Source: Nemertoderma westbladi (Eukaryota; Xenacoelomorpha; Nemertodermatida; Nemertodermatidae). Taken from it: DNA of 29,732 nt. Below the pieces are notes generated by a model, which was given only the letters and a program-made list of their open reading frames with translations, was not told the origin of the DNA and searched no databases. Made by a program: the position numbers and the translations under genes. The stretch spans positions 1 to 29,732 of the forward strand of contig JAUCBJ010006882.1 of NCBI GenBank assembly GCA_032718475.1, given 5' to 3'. Every line of letters starts with the position of its first letter. Positions within the stretch are counted from its first letter, which is position 1. Below are positions 20,701-28,689 of the stretch, one piece after another.

Positions 20701-20815
20701 TCGCCTCTATTGAGTCGAGCCAGTGTTCCTGAACAGCCAATATTTCCACAGCAGATAAAATGTTGGAGATGTAGTCCATGCTCGTATTAAATCCCCTGCA
20801 GTTGTATGTGGCCAT
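17792..20815 (-). CDS. LINE ORF2: APE endonuclease and reverse transcriptase
   Basis: 1007 residues from the ATG at 20815 (MATYNCRGFN), the usual start for an APE domain. The frame is open upstream to a GTG, but a TAG lies just before it and 20815 fits the family better. Endonuclease motifs in order: YNCRGFN, QEHWLD, GGVALWY, LSCYAPD, DTNGDLG, YIDHVL and the terminal SDHVPV. RT follows: SYRPIATVS, CQLDITAAFDNV, KGVKQGSLLSPLLF and FADD (D716-D717). The ~270 residues after RT show no RNase H or zinc finger. It should nick the target and prime reverse transcription on it. The frame is intact, and the start lies 53 bases after the stop of the shifted ORF1 extension. Confidence 0.93.
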   Translation of the reverse strand: MATYNCRGFNTSMDYISNILSAVEILAVQEHWLDSIEAKVLLNNLHNKFDCEYSISHLMVNPNRRRGAGGVALWYQADLLKDISPIHSGDDIVGIRGSLHGQSNPLLILSCYAPDISKDSSIYNDFLGRLEGILEANLNATPIILCDTNGDLGPLQGPRFQRHSATPRGTQLNNFLHSNNLCAADTSSKFTGPYNFSITFRGNGSSYIDHVLTDMTHGIEMVTHGKILESDPINNSSDHVPVLVNFDIQVPPTLDNNTTRKSVHLTKFAWDKVSADNVITYNRLVGEGIQELQAKSRVPITEWTYTNLDEYSNSLQDIIFQSAVSTLPLRKKFKLSKNIRIRSTILQERSKTTKELYKMWCKQDKDSDSVLKGAFKESRRSVRRLKNWLSHNLVANDVHRNSTLLHKDPKHFWDKFKNKSSIIPPSSVQENIRDKLNDEHLANKDTDPQVRRLQQELREKCKSADIPTVSPSMVWKALSHLSKGKAPDIASLVVEQFIILDADLICPILANIINACFILGEVPKLFGETIITHLYKGKGRNPLLCPSYRPIATVSIFAKMFEAIVLHEFITSKQLVPPNQFAYQQRIGPDLLLGAILECIEHQRTSGESIYMCQLDITAAFDNVNFVILFEKLKDILNPHICLSLLAYYTCTVAHLKFGPIIELVGIPMSKGVKQGSLLSPLLFNLYTGDALRAIDNKGYGFRINDIWLGVVAFADDILITAKSTLEVEQLINIITNELKDVDLDIQSSKTKWTFFPGQGHSSKETPTFLTANGNLIPSEQSMTFLGYKFTPEGNNLGFCIRTIASVADTFHRNSWTVRWLGTKTLGHMWNSIAVPILTYSMKFIIGSLSQSEAAQLDIYYRKALRGILHLGTYASNQIVYSLLNCRPISTEAFRAAIGTILRCTTCPNMILQPILRTAILTNSAVICSYAGLASSYSKSCVYFPMPDMSSILTYTYSKHALLSRLEGGSLTVTERSKRDFIESCYSSPQSSFTARHDRILRYFNII

Positions 20816-20867
20816 TCGAAGGGATTTAACATGGGGAATTGGATGCTGGTGGGGGGTGTCATTTTGG

Positions 20868-21443
20868 TTAAATATGTTGCCTCTCACGGTGGGCCCCTAC
20901 ATGTCCATAGCTGTGTGCATGGCGGGTTGTGGTGACTGTATTTGTAGTTTTCTGGGATTTCCACTGGCAACATTTGATGCTGGGGTGCCAGAAGTCTGGG
21001 CTGCACATGATATCCGAATGTACGCTATCTACTGTTAACCGCATGTTTTGCCATGAGTTGTGATGCCAGACCTTAGTGTAGTGGACTTTAATGTCTCTGG
21101 TACATAGAAACTCTTCTACGTCTTTAGTACTGAAGTTTTTCTTAATTCCTGTTATGAACATGTATGCATAAGGGGGTTGAGGTCTGTTACCCGATTGATA
21201 GGTACCTCTGGTGCTGGCAGGTTCATGGTTTGTGTTGCTGGTCCCATTGCTTGGTCGGAGGAAGCCTTGGTTATCTTCTCTTGTTACTGACTCATGTGGT
21301 ATGTTGCGAGATCTAGGTGTAACGGAAATTTGTGATTTCCTAGATGGATGGGTAATTGATTTGAGTTTGTGGTTGAAGATGGATAAAATTGTCCAGGGTT
21401 TGATTGCTTTGTATGGCTGTTGTGTAGAGGGTGTGGGTTTGGG
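20868..21443 (-). CDS. LINE ORF1 C-terminal extension in a shifted frame
   Basis: A 191-codon open stretch in a different frame from ORF1, overlapping its last 160 bases. The first ATG inside is at 21161 (MFITGIKKNFSTKDVEEF). The segment FITGI..NFSTKDVEEFLC..DIKV followed by PDFWH resembles the RRM-like nucleic-acid-binding C-terminus of many LINE ORF1 proteins, in which a conserved Trp near 'nPeiWP' ends the fold. I infer that it belongs to ORF1 and is reached by a frameshift, or was split off by an indel in this copy. It ends at TAA 20868, 53 bases before the ORF2 ATG. The alternative is a separate small protein. Confidence 0.6.
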   Translation of the reverse strand, partial: PKPTPSTQQPYKAIKPWTILSIFNHKLKSITHPSRKSQISVTPRSRNIPHESVTREDNQGFLRPSNGTSNTNHEPASTRGTYQSGNRPQPPYAYMFITGIKKNFSTKDVEEFLCTRDIKVHYTKVWHHNSWQNMRLTVDSVHSDIMCSPDFWHPSIKCCQWKSQKTTNTVTTTRHAHSYGHVGAHRERQHI

Positions 21444-24400
21444 TTAGAAACTGAGGCTCTGGGTATGCTGCTAGTGTTCATTAGTAGTGAACCCATCTGT
21501 TGGGCAGATAATTCATTGTTGTGTTGTTGTTGTAGTCGCTGAGAGGGAATTGGTTGTTGTTTGCCACTTAGTCCTATGTTAGCACAAGTTCTAGTGGGGG
21601 AATGATTGACCCAGTTAACCTTGCTGGTTTCAGAGATCGCGGCGAACCTGTTACTAGTGTTTGTTGAACTCCTAATACTATTGATGTGGTCTCTTGAGGA
21701 TCTAGCTGGGTGTCTGGTTTTTGGTTCCTCCCATGGCTTGGCTGGTGCTGATGATGAGTATGCATTTGGATTAACATCATTATTTTCTACACCCTTTTGC
21801 AGTTTGGCTGGGATAATGGGATTTAGTTTATTTTTGACTGAGTCTAACTCAGTTAAGATGTGGGTTATCTTTGCCTCTAACACTAAGCGTGAATGTCGCT
21901 CGTTACTAGCCTCTTCCTGTAGGTTTATATTCCTTTGCTTGAGGTAAATGTTGTCATTCTCAATCTGGGTCATCCTGGTTTGAATTACTGCAACAGCTGT
22001 TATTAAGTCTTGTTTCAGTTGTTGATAGGAGTTATTGTCAGACAGATCGGGGTTCACCTTCCTCAGACGTTTCCGGCACACCTCAGACAGACTGCGGTCT
22101 TTTACACTGTGCATCAGCTCAAATATATCTATAGCTGACTCTTTACCTGATGACCGTGAGACAAGTTCCAGTGAGACAGCTTGGGTCGGAGACATGAAAG
22201 GTTTCACATCATGAAACAGCTGATCTCTCAATGTTGAAAGCAAGCAAGTGTCCAGGCTCGCAAGTTGTTTTGTGAATTGTTTACGTGAGATAGTTAAAAG
22301 AGGTGACAAGTCAAAGTCACTATATGTAGGGAAGAGTGAGACTGAGACATGCGGTAGATTGGATTGAGCGGGGATAGAGCCTACCGGACAGCTGTTGTCA
22401 CTTGTTACGTGTATTGCTTTGCTGATTGGAGAATGCACTGGTATACTAAGACCAGGTTGCCATTGCTCAGATCGGTCTTTTCCCTGTTTGGTTGGTGACT
22501 CTGTTGATAAGCCAGTAGTACCCTTAGCCTTAACATTCGTAGTAATAATAGGACTCATAATATTTGACTTGAGTGGTGCTAGCGTAAATGACAAGTCCAT
22601 TTCAATATCCTTGTGTGGTGTTAGCTTAACATTGGATAGACACCTCTTTATCCAATCCCGAGCTTCATCACTATCCCTGTAAATCGGAGAAATGTGATTT
22701 TGCATTTGTGCAGCAGCAAGTGCATAGAGACACAGAAATAGCCCACAGTCATATGTGTTTGATTGTTTGCTGTAGGCTGGTGGCATACCAGTAGCCATCC
22801 ACTGCCCACTGCTACCCAGTGCATTGGAAGTCCGTGGATTTGAGGAGTCAATCTTGTTCAGCAGTTTAATTATGTCGAAAGTGCACGAGTTTGGTAGGTT
22901 ATGACCAATGGAGTCCAAAAGGTACATTGTTTTGTGACGTGTGTCAGCAATATGCAAAACATAATGGGTGCCTCTCAGAACCCCATTCTGGTCGTGTTTG
23001 ACAACACACTGTGGAAAAAATAAAATTGAGGGTGGATGTGATAGGTGTCGGCCGATGTAGCGTGGTGCTATGAATTTAATGGCACTGAGAAAATCCCAAC
23101 CAGGTAAACTTAGTTTGAGTGTAAGGAGGCTGGAAATAGCAGCCGTGAATGGAAATTGTTTTTCCAGGATTCCAAGAAATCCATCTATGATGTCATTGCT
23201 AATCCATTTAGTTGAGTTTAAAGTACACAGAGCTTGATCAGTTGGAACACAAAAGCTAGGTGCTGTGGGCAAAAGCCCATGTAGATATAATGAAATATCT
23301 TTTGTTTGATCTACATTATTCCCATCTTTGTCATTCGGGTGAAATTCAAAATGGTCCAGGAAAACAACCTGCGGCGTTAGAGCTTCTGATTGAGCACAGT
23401 TAGGAGATGCAGTAACATTTTCTTGCACTATCAGTGAGTCAGACAGCTCTTGCACCGACTCATTAGCATGGCCACATGTCACTGAATTTTGTAGAGAACC
23501 CACAGAACTGCTTCTCTGGACTTTGAAGAAATCTGTAATCTTACTAATACCTAAACTTGTTTTGTTCTGCACACTTGAGACTCCAGGATGACCTAGATTG
23601 GAGTTCTTGGAAACCGGATGGGAACTCGGCGGATTGAAATCCGGATGGGAACTTGGCGGGTTGGAGTACAGATTGGAACTCGGCGGGTTGGAGTCCAGAT
23701 GGGAACTCGGCGGGTTGGGGTCCGGATGGGAACACGACGGGTTGGAGTCCGGATGGGAGCTCGGCGGGTTGGGGTCCGGATGGGAACTCGGAAGGTTGGA
23801 ATCCGGATGGGAACTCGGCGGGTTGGAGTCCGGATAAGAACTCGGCGGGTTGGAGTCCGGATGGGAACTCGGTGGGTTGGAATCCGGAAGGGTACTCGGC
23901 GGGTTGGAGTCCGGATGGGAACTCGGCGGGTTGAAGTCCAGATGGGAACTCGGTGAGTTCGAGTCTGGATAGGAACTTGGCGGGTTGGAGTCCGGATGGG
24001 AACTCGGCAGGTTGGAGTCCGGATGGGTGCTCGGCGGGTAGGAGTCCGGATGGTAACCCAGTGAGTTGGAGTCTGGATTGGAACTCGGCAAGTTGGAGTC
24101 CGGATGGGAACTCGGTGAGTTGGAGTCCGGATTGGAACTCGGCGAGTTGGAGTCCGAATGGGAACTCGGTGGGCTGGAGTCTGGATGGGGACTCAGCGGG
24201 TTGGAGTCTGGATGTGAACTCGGCGGGTTGGAGTCTGGATGTGAACTCGGCGAGTTGGAGTCCAGATTGGAACACGGCATCGGCGGGTTGGAGTCTGGAT
24301 GAGAACTTGGCAGGTTTGAGTCCAGATGGGAACTTGGTGGGTTGGAGTCCGGATGAGAATTCGACAGGTTGGAGTCCGGATGGGAACTCGGCGAGTTGGA

Positions 24401-24874
24401 GTCCGGATGGGAACTCGTAGAGACTCGAGGAACTCGTAGATTAGTAGAGTATTTTTTGTTGGAATCATAGCTGGCACTGCTGGAGAAAGTTTCGTCCACC
24501 TTACTGGCTGGTGTGGATGAAGTTTCATCGTTAATTTTTACTTTACTGGTTACGGTGACATTTTGCTTCTTGTTTGGCCTCGAACCCGGGGCTGCCTTTT
24601 GCATAGAGGTAGGCGATGCCGATGGTTTCCCCTTATTTCTTGTGTGTGGTCCACTATTTACCTTATTGGTTTTTACTTTTGTCAAATCTGTAGCAATTTT
24701 AGTGGAGCTTGCGACTTTTTTGTAGCCCATTTGATTTTTCCCCCTTCTCCCTGTTTGTTTTTTGTGTGGTGTGTTAGTAGCAGTTGTTGTGATAGGTTGG
24801 GGGGATGTAGAGCTAGTACCAGTATTTGATAAAATTTTTACCGGTAAACCTACTTGAAACTGTACAAACCCCAT
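21284..24874 (-). CDS. LINE ORF1: repeat-rich protein with Ulp1/C48 cysteine protease
   Basis: 1196 residues from the ATG at 24874 (MGFVQFQVGL). The frame is also open into BEL gag to 25054, an insertion artefact. Order: a basic Ser/Thr/Lys-rich N-terminus (1-150); about 30 copies of a nine-residue SSHPDSNPP repeat (154-425); SKITDFFKVQ, resembling a weak PCNA-binding box (~445); then a Ulp1-like domain (about 570-730) with the complete catalytic set: H637 (THYVLHI), D654 (YLLDS), Q704 and C710 (QSNTYDCGLF). A probable coiled coil follows (~930-1000), then a Gln/Asn/Ser-rich tail. Ulp1 enzymes cut SUMO-like modifiers; here it may process element proteins or modify host sumoylation. The stop at 21284 precedes the C-terminal segment in another frame. 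Confidence 0.88.
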   Translation of the reverse strand: MGFVQFQVGLPVKILSNTGTSSTSPQPITTTATNTPHKKQTGRRGKNQMGYKKVASSTKIATDLTKVKTNKVNSGPHTRNKGKPSASPTSMQKAAPGSRPNKKQNVTVTSKVKINDETSSTPASKVDETFSSSASYDSNKKYSTNLRVPRVSTSSHPDSNSPSSHPDSNLSNSHPDSNPPSSHLDSNLPSSHPDSNPPMPCSNLDSNSPSSHPDSNPPSSHPDSNPLSPHPDSSPPSSHSDSNSPSSNPDSNSPSSHPDSNLPSSNPDSNSLGYHPDSYPPSTHPDSNLPSSHPDSNPPSSYPDSNSPSSHLDFNPPSSHPDSNPPSTLPDSNPPSSHPDSNPPSSYPDSNPPSSHPDSNLPSSHPDPNPPSSHPDSNPSCSHPDPNPPSSHLDSNPPSSNLYSNPPSSHPDFNPPSSHPVSKNSNLGHPGVSSVQNKTSLGISKITDFFKVQRSSSVGSLQNSVTCGHANESVQELSDSLIVQENVTASPNCAQSEALTPQVVFLDHFEFHPNDKDGNNVDQTKDISLYLHGLLPTAPSFCVPTDQALCTLNSTKWISNDIIDGFLGILEKQFPFTAAISSLLTLKLSLPGWDFLSAIKFIAPRYIGRHLSHPPSILFFPQCVVKHDQNGVLRGTHYVLHIADTRHKTMYLLDSIGHNLPNSCTFDIIKLLNKIDSSNPRTSNALGSSGQWMATGMPPAYSKQSNTYDCGLFLCLYALAAAQMQNHISPIYRDSDEARDWIKRCLSNVKLTPHKDIEMDLSFTLAPLKSNIMSPIITTNVKAKGTTGLSTESPTKQGKDRSEQWQPGLSIPVHSPISKAIHVTSDNSCPVGSIPAQSNLPHVSVSLFPTYSDFDLSPLLTISRKQFTKQLASLDTCLLSTLRDQLFHDVKPFMSPTQAVSLELVSRSSGKESAIDIFELMHSVKDRSLSEVCRKRLRKVNPDLSDNNSYQQLKQDLITAVAVIQTRMTQIENDNIYLKQRNINLQEEASNERHSRLVLEAKITHILTELDSVKNKLNPIIPAKLQKGVENNDVNPNAYSSSAPAKPWEEPKTRHPARSSRDHINSIRSSTNTSNRFAAISETSKVNWVNHSPTRTCANIGLSGKQQPIPSQRLQQQHNNELSAQQMGSLLMNTSSIPRASVSNPNPHPLHNSHTKQSNPGQFYPSSTTNSNQLPIHLGNHKFPLHLDLATYHMSQ
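23595..24417 (-). repeat. 27-bp coding minisatellite, ~30 units
   Basis: On the plus strand the unit is about GGGAACTCGGCGGGTTGGAG plus TCCGGAT, repeated ~30 times with substitutions that keep the 27-bp register. In ORF1 it encodes SSHPDSNPP-like units, with variants at His (Asn, Tyr) and Pro (Leu, Ser). One unit carries a short insertion (PMPCSN). Because 27 is divisible by three, all frames stay open, which explains several spurious open frames on both strands. Confidence 0.97.
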
Positions 24875-24884
24875 ATGATTCGTG

Positions 24885-24889
24885 AACCA
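24885..24889. repeat. Target-site duplication AACCA, right of the LINE
   Basis: Partner of 17450-17454. The base before it (G) differs from the copy 1 sequence (T), so the duplication is five bases. Confidence 0.92.
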
Positions 24890-25215
24890 TTTCATCTCAT
24901 CTCCATTGAACTTGACGATCTCTCCCACCTTTACCGCTTGATGGGCTTCGGTTCTAGTCATTTGACGCGTAAAACTTTCTTGGGCCATCGTGTTATTTAA
25001 TATCGAGTTATCGGTATATAAATTTCTCGGATTATGATGATTATATCCCGACAATGATATGGAATATCATTGTCAACAGGTTTATAATTACCCTTAATAG
25101 GGTTTACTATAGGAGTTTCTACTTCACTAGCAGTATAGATGCGTGTAGGCTCCACACCTTGCGCATGAAATGCTTCAGACCTAACAGGTTGACATATTGT
25201 TACAGGGGGTGGTGG
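24890..25215 (-). pseudogene. gag: BEL copy 2 gag N-terminal fragment between LINE and gypsy B
   Basis: It aligns to copy 1 at about 480-795. It carries RNLYTDNSILNNTMAQESFT and GEIVKFNGDEMKW, then breaks at the LINE. Near 25045-25062 copy 2 is 11 bases longer than copy 1, shifting the frame, so codons upstream of this point are out of register. The right end stops at GGGTGGTGG, where gypsy B is inserted; copy 1 continues there with TATACCCC. Confidence 0.88.
25211..25215. repeat. Candidate target-site duplication GGTGG, left of gypsy B
   Basis: The bases directly before the LTR. The partner lies beyond the window end, so the length (4-5 bases expected for Ty3/gypsy) cannot be confirmed. Confidence 0.5.
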
Positions 25216-25512
25216 TGTAGGTACGCTGAGAGTCGTCTCTTTAGCGTCCCACTTTATAACATTATAATATTATAGCAAAATATAAGAATAGGTTTTATAT
25301 TAGTGAGTTATATTGTCAATATTATGTTCAGACAATCAGAAGCCTGACAGCCTAAAGCAGTAGGCCTAAGTGCTACAGTATTGCACTGTATACTGAAAGT
25401 ATATTCTCTAGTTGGGGCGAGCCATTCCGTGGGCGAGCCAACTAGTGAGTTATATTGAGCCAAGGGTCTATCAGTATCTTTTGTGTGCCCTTGTCCATGG
25501 TAGTCCGCTACA
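25216..25512 (-). repeat. 3' LTR of gypsy B, 297 bp
   Basis: Begins TGTAGGTACG and ends CGCTACA, followed by the polypurine tract. Identical to 29453-29732 over all 280 comparable bases. It contains a 15-bp direct repeat TAGTGAGTTATATTG (25301 and 25443) and 8-bp inverted arms CTAGTTGG/CCAACTAG at 25408-25445. Confidence 0.95.
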
Positions 25513-25524
25513 CTACCCCCCCTA
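25513..25524 (-). promoter_or_regulatory. Polypurine tract of gypsy B
   Basis: The minus strand reads ACTAGGGGGGGTAG directly before the LTR TG, as expected of a plus-strand primer. The pol stop overlaps this stretch. Confidence 0.8.
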
Positions 25525-28500
25525 GTGATAGATCCAAGGTGATTGATTTCCCGAGTAGTACGCCGGCGGTTGTGAAATCCGACCAGAGCGAGTTTTAGCG
25601 CAGGGCCGCGGTTGTGCGTTGTGTGGACACGGTGGGGTCTGGTTAGCGGCAGGTTTAGGTGTGGTCGGTTTGGGTACAGTTACAGCTGGAGCGGGATTGG
25701 GCGGATCGTCGAGGAATGCCGGTTTCAGTCGGTCTACTGAGACGTTGGTGTTGCGGCCGTTTACAGACAGGGAGAAATATTTGTCGGCCCGTTCTAGAAC
25801 CTTAAAAGGTCCGTCGTACTGACACTGCAGGGGGCTCTTGTGGGCGTCGTGTCGGACAAAAACGAATTCCGTCTGCAGCAGGTCGGCGGGGATGTGTGTC
25901 CGACGGTGTCCGTGGCGGGTGGTCGGGGTAGCACGGAGGCGGCTCATGGTCTGCTGGAGGCCGGTGATAAACTCGCTGGGATGGGCGTGACAATCGTTCG
26001 TTGGGTCGGGGAGGAAAAATTCACTGGGAAAGCGGATCGTAGTCCCGTAGAGGAGTTCGGCCGGTGTGCAGCCGAGGTCTTCCTTCGGGGTGTTTCGGAT
26101 TCCTAAGAGGACGAGGGGAAGTTCGTCCACCCAGTTCGCGCCAGTCAGCCGAGCTTTAAGGGACGCCTTAAGCTGTCTGTGGAAACGTTCCACAATTCCG
26201 TTAGACTGGGGGTGATAGGCGGTGGTGTGGTGTGATTGTGAGCCAAGCAACACGTTGAGGGAAGCCCACAGTTCGGATGTGAACTGGGCGCCGCGGTCGG
26301 ATGTTATGTCGGCTGGAACTCCGTAGTGGGCCACCCAATGAGCGAGGAGTGCGCGGGCGCAGGATACGGCGGTGGCGTCGGCCATGGGGACAGCCTCGGG
26401 CCACCGGGTGAACCTGTCTATGATGGTGAAAAGATAAGTTGCGCCTTGGGAGGGGGGGAGGGGACCCACGATGTCGACGTGGATCTTCTCGAAACGGCGA
26501 TCCGGAGTTTGAAATGTCTCCAAGGGAGCCGATATGTGGCGTTGAGTTTTAGCTCGTTGACAACCGAGGCACTCCTTTGCCCACTTCCCGATGTCGCGGT
26601 GTAAGCCGTGCCAAATGAATCGTTTGGCGATGAGTCGGCGTGAAGACCGGATGGAGGGGTGGGAGAATCCGTGGATAGAGTCGAACACTCTACGTCGCCA
26701 TTGTTCCGGAATAATAGGCCGAGGGTTGGGGGTCGAAACGTCGCAGAGGACGGTGAACGCGCCGTTCTCGAAAGGGACGTCGTTGATGACAAGGCTCGTC
26801 ATGGCGGTGCGGTACGACTGTACATCGGGGTCGTCGTGTTGGGCCTGGGACAATGCTGAATAGTCTATTTGTTGGTCGCGGGATGTAGCATTGAGTTCAG
26901 GTGGGTCTGGGATTTCAACTCGGGAAAGGGCGTCGGCGACGAAGTTGGACTTCCCAACAATGTGTCGGACGTCGGTGGTGAACTCGGACACGAAAGCGAG
27001 GTGTCGCTGTTGGCGTGGCGACCAGCGCTCCGAGGCACTGCGGAAGGCGAATGTGAGGGGTTTGTGGTCGGTGTATACATGGAAACTACGCCCCTCGAGG
27101 AAATATTGGAAGTGCCGAATACCCAGATACAACGCTAGGAGTTCGCGATCGAATGCGCTGTATCGGGTTTCGGCTGGGTGAAGCTTCCGCGAGAAGAAAG
27201 CAACGGGTTTCCAGGAGCCGTCAAGGAATTGCTCAAGGACGCCACCAACTGCTTTGTCAGAGGCGTCGACGGTGAGGCTGGTGGCAGCGGTGTGGCTCAG
27301 GTGGACTAGGAGTGTGGCGGAGGCTAACGCGGACTTGGCGTTATCGAAAGCAGCCACCATGGTGGAAATCCAGACGATGGACTTTGCAGTAGAGGCGAGC
27401 GCATTGTGGAGTGGGTGGAGCAACTCGGCGGCGTGCGGGATAAACCTGTGGTAAAAATTTATCATGCCGAGAAACTTCTGAAGGCCTTTCTTGTCGGAGG
27501 GGCGGGGGAAGTTCGCGATGGCCTCGACCTTCTCGGGTATGGGCTCGGCACCGGCGGCGGATATTCGGTGGCCCAGGAAGGTGAGTATCGGGACCCCGAA
27601 AATACACTTCTTCAGGTTGATGATGAGTCCGTGGGCGGCGAGGCGGCTGAATAGCAACCGGAGGTGTTCGAGATGTTCCTCGGGGTTCGAACTCGCGATC
27701 AGGATGTCGTCAAGATAGACAAACGCGAAATGGAGGCCCCGGCAGACGTTGTCCATCAGTCTTTGGAAGGATTGTGCGGCATTACGGGTTCCAAAAGGCA
27801 TTCGAATAAATTCGAATAACCCGAACGGAGTAATCACCGCAGTCTTTGGAATGTCTTCCTCCGCCACCGGGATTTGATGGTATCCCCGAACTAGATCGAC
27901 CTTCGAAAATATTCTAGTGCCGTCGAGTTGGGAGGAGAAATCCTGTAGGTGGGGGATCGGGTATCTGTCGGGGGTAGTCGCGTCGTTGAGGCGGCGGTAG
28001 TCGCCACAGGGGCGCCAACCGCCGCTCGGTTTGGGGGCGAGGTGTAGTGGGGATGCCCAGGTGCTCGATGAGCGGCGAATTATCCCCATCTGTTCCATCT
28101 GCTCGAATTCGCGTCGAGCGATCACGAGTTTATCGGGCGGTAGCCGGCGCGGTCGAGCGAACACTGGCGGTCCTTTCATGCGGATATGGTGCTCGACGCC
28201 GTGTTTGGTGCTCGGTTGGGAGAAACACGGCTTGGTGAGAGCAGGATAATTCGATAGCAGTTCTCGATATATGTTGCTCGGTTGGTCGGCAGCGTGGAGA
28301 CCGGGGGCGACAGTATCGGCGAGACGTGCTGGAATACTGGCGAAGGTTTCCGCGTCGATGAGGCGTTGACCGTGGATGTCGATGAGGAGTCCGTTGTCAC
28401 TGAAAAAATCCGCGCCGAGAATTGGCTGTGAGACGTCGGCGAGGGTAAATTCCCAGTTCATCCGGCCAAGGTTTAAGTTCAGGGGAATATCCCGAGTTCC

Positions 28501-28689
28501 ATACGTACGTATTGTGCTGCCGTTCGCGGCAACTAGCGGGTCGGTCAGTGTGGGAAAACGCCGTTCTCGTGGGGAGGCGGGAAAAACGCTCACCTCGGCC
28601 CCAGAGTCGATGAGGAAACACAGACCGGCGTTTTTATCCCAAACGTAGAGTAGGCGACTGGAACTACTCCGACCAGCTGACGCTCGCCA
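25522..28689 (-). CDS. pol: Gypsy B pol: protease, RT, RNase H, integrase
   Basis: About 1055 residues in the same frame as gag, directly after its TAG, with no ATG near the start, so translation probably reads through. Protease site DSGAEVSVF is coded at 28585-28608. Counting from the GTG at 28593: RT with [10 protein letters not shown] (D233) and YLDD at 293-296; RNase [11 protein letters not shown] (D443), RELLALY (E484) and YTDHKPL (D509); integrase zinc finger HGFSHPS...CLGC; core [15 protein letters not shown] and GIVERFHR (D, D, E); and a GPF/Y-type C-terminal module ([15 protein letters not shown] ... VDRLKPAF). All key residues are present. No envelope or chromodomain is seen. It replicates and integrates the element. 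Confidence 0.95.
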   Translation of the reverse strand, partial: WRASAGRSSSSRLLYVWDKNAGLCFLIDSGAEVSVFPASPRERRFPTLTDPLVAANGSTIRTYGTRDIPLNLNLGRMNWEFTLADVSQPILGADFFSDNGLLIDIHGQRLIDAETFASIPARLADTVAPGLHAADQPSNIYRELLSNYPALTKPCFSQPSTKHGVEHHIRMKGPPVFARPRRLPPDKLVIARREFEQMEQMGIIRRSSSTWASPLHLAPKPSGGWRPCGDYRRLNDATTPDRYPIPHLQDFSSQLDGTRIFSKVDLVRGYHQIPVAEEDIPKTAVITPFGLFEFIRMPFGTRNAAQSFQRLMDNVCRGLHFAFVYLDDILIASSNPEEHLEHLRLLFSRLAAHGLIINLKKCIFGVPILTFLGHRISAAGAEPIPEKVEAIANFPRPSDKKGLQKFLGMINFYHRFIPHAAELLHPLHNALASTAKSIVWISTMVAAFDNAKSALASATLLVHLSHTAATSLTVDASDKAVGGVLEQFLDGSWKPVAFFSRKLHPAETRYSAFDRELLALYLGIRHFQYFLEGRSFHVYTDHKPLTFAFRSASERWSPRQQRHLAFVSEFTTDVRHIVGKSNFVADALSRVEIPDPPELNATSRDQQIDYSALSQAQHDDPDVQSYRTAMTSLVINDVPFENGAFTVLCDVSTPNPRPIIPEQWRRRVFDSIHGFSHPSIRSSRRLIAKRFIWHGLHRDIGKWAKECLGCQRAKTQRHISAPLETFQTPDRRFEKIHVDIVGPLPPSQGATYLFTIIDRFTRWPEAVPMADATAVSCARALLAHWVAHYGVPADITSDRGAQFTSELWASLNVLLGSQSHHTTAYHPQSNGIVERFHRQLKASLKARLTGANWVDELPLVLLGIRNTPKEDLGCTPAELLYGTTIRFPSEFFLPDPTNDCHAHPSEFITGLQQTMSRLRATPTTRHGHRRTHIPADLLQTEFVFVRHDAHKSPLQCQYDGPFKVLERADKYFSLSVNGRNTNVSVDRLKPAFLDDPPNPAPAVTVPKPTTPKPAANQTPPCPHNAQPRPCAKTRSGRISQPPAYYSGNQSPWIYH

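Larger units (their letters stand above)
17455..24884 (-). mobile_element. APE-type LINE, 7430 bp, with Ulp1-like protease in ORF1
   Basis: The boundaries come from comparing both sides with uninterrupted BEL copy 1; the target duplication is AACCA. It carries ORF1 (21284-24874), a shifted C-terminal frame (20868-21443) and ORF2 (17792-20815). The 3' end is a short AATTG-type repeat rather than poly(A). The 5' end is only 10 bases before the ORF1 ATG, so it is either truncated in the leader or naturally very short. ORF2 lacks a visible RNase H and CCHC finger. It belongs to the endonuclease-bearing LINEs (Jockey/I/CR1-like range); the clade is not fixed. Confidence 0.93.
11750..25215 (-). mobile_element. 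Decayed BEL/Pao retrotransposon (copy 2), split by a LINE and by gypsy B
   Basis: Reading leftward, gag sequence (25215-24885) resumes at 17454 after the LINE and runs through zinc knuckles, protease, RT, RNase H and integrase to 11750. The order and the A17-type protease/RT arrangement are those of BEL/Pao. The gag part upstream of 25215 should lie beyond gypsy B, outside the window. Breaks: an 11-bp length difference near 25045-25062, TGA at 16831, TAG at 16456 and a one-base deletion at about 15003. The edge at 11750 is the pol stop; the 3' LTR lies further left. Confidence 0.9.

Noticed and set aside
23595-24417. CRISPR-like array
   Set aside because: Units abut with no spacers, lie inside an ORF, and the context is an animal transposon.
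23598-24420. Long plus-strand and alternative-frame ORFs with PDGNSAGWS- or GLQPAEFPS-type repeats
   Set aside because: They are antisense or out-of-frame readings of the 27-bp minisatellite, whose unit length keeps every frame open.
21284-25054. A single 1256-residue native ORF1 starting at 25054
   Set aside because: The first ~60 codons match BEL gag of copy 1 and the LINE edge is at 24884; the native start is the ATG at 24874.
26326-27181. Several plus-strand GC-rich ORFs
   Set aside because: Shadows of gypsy B pol caused by high GC content.
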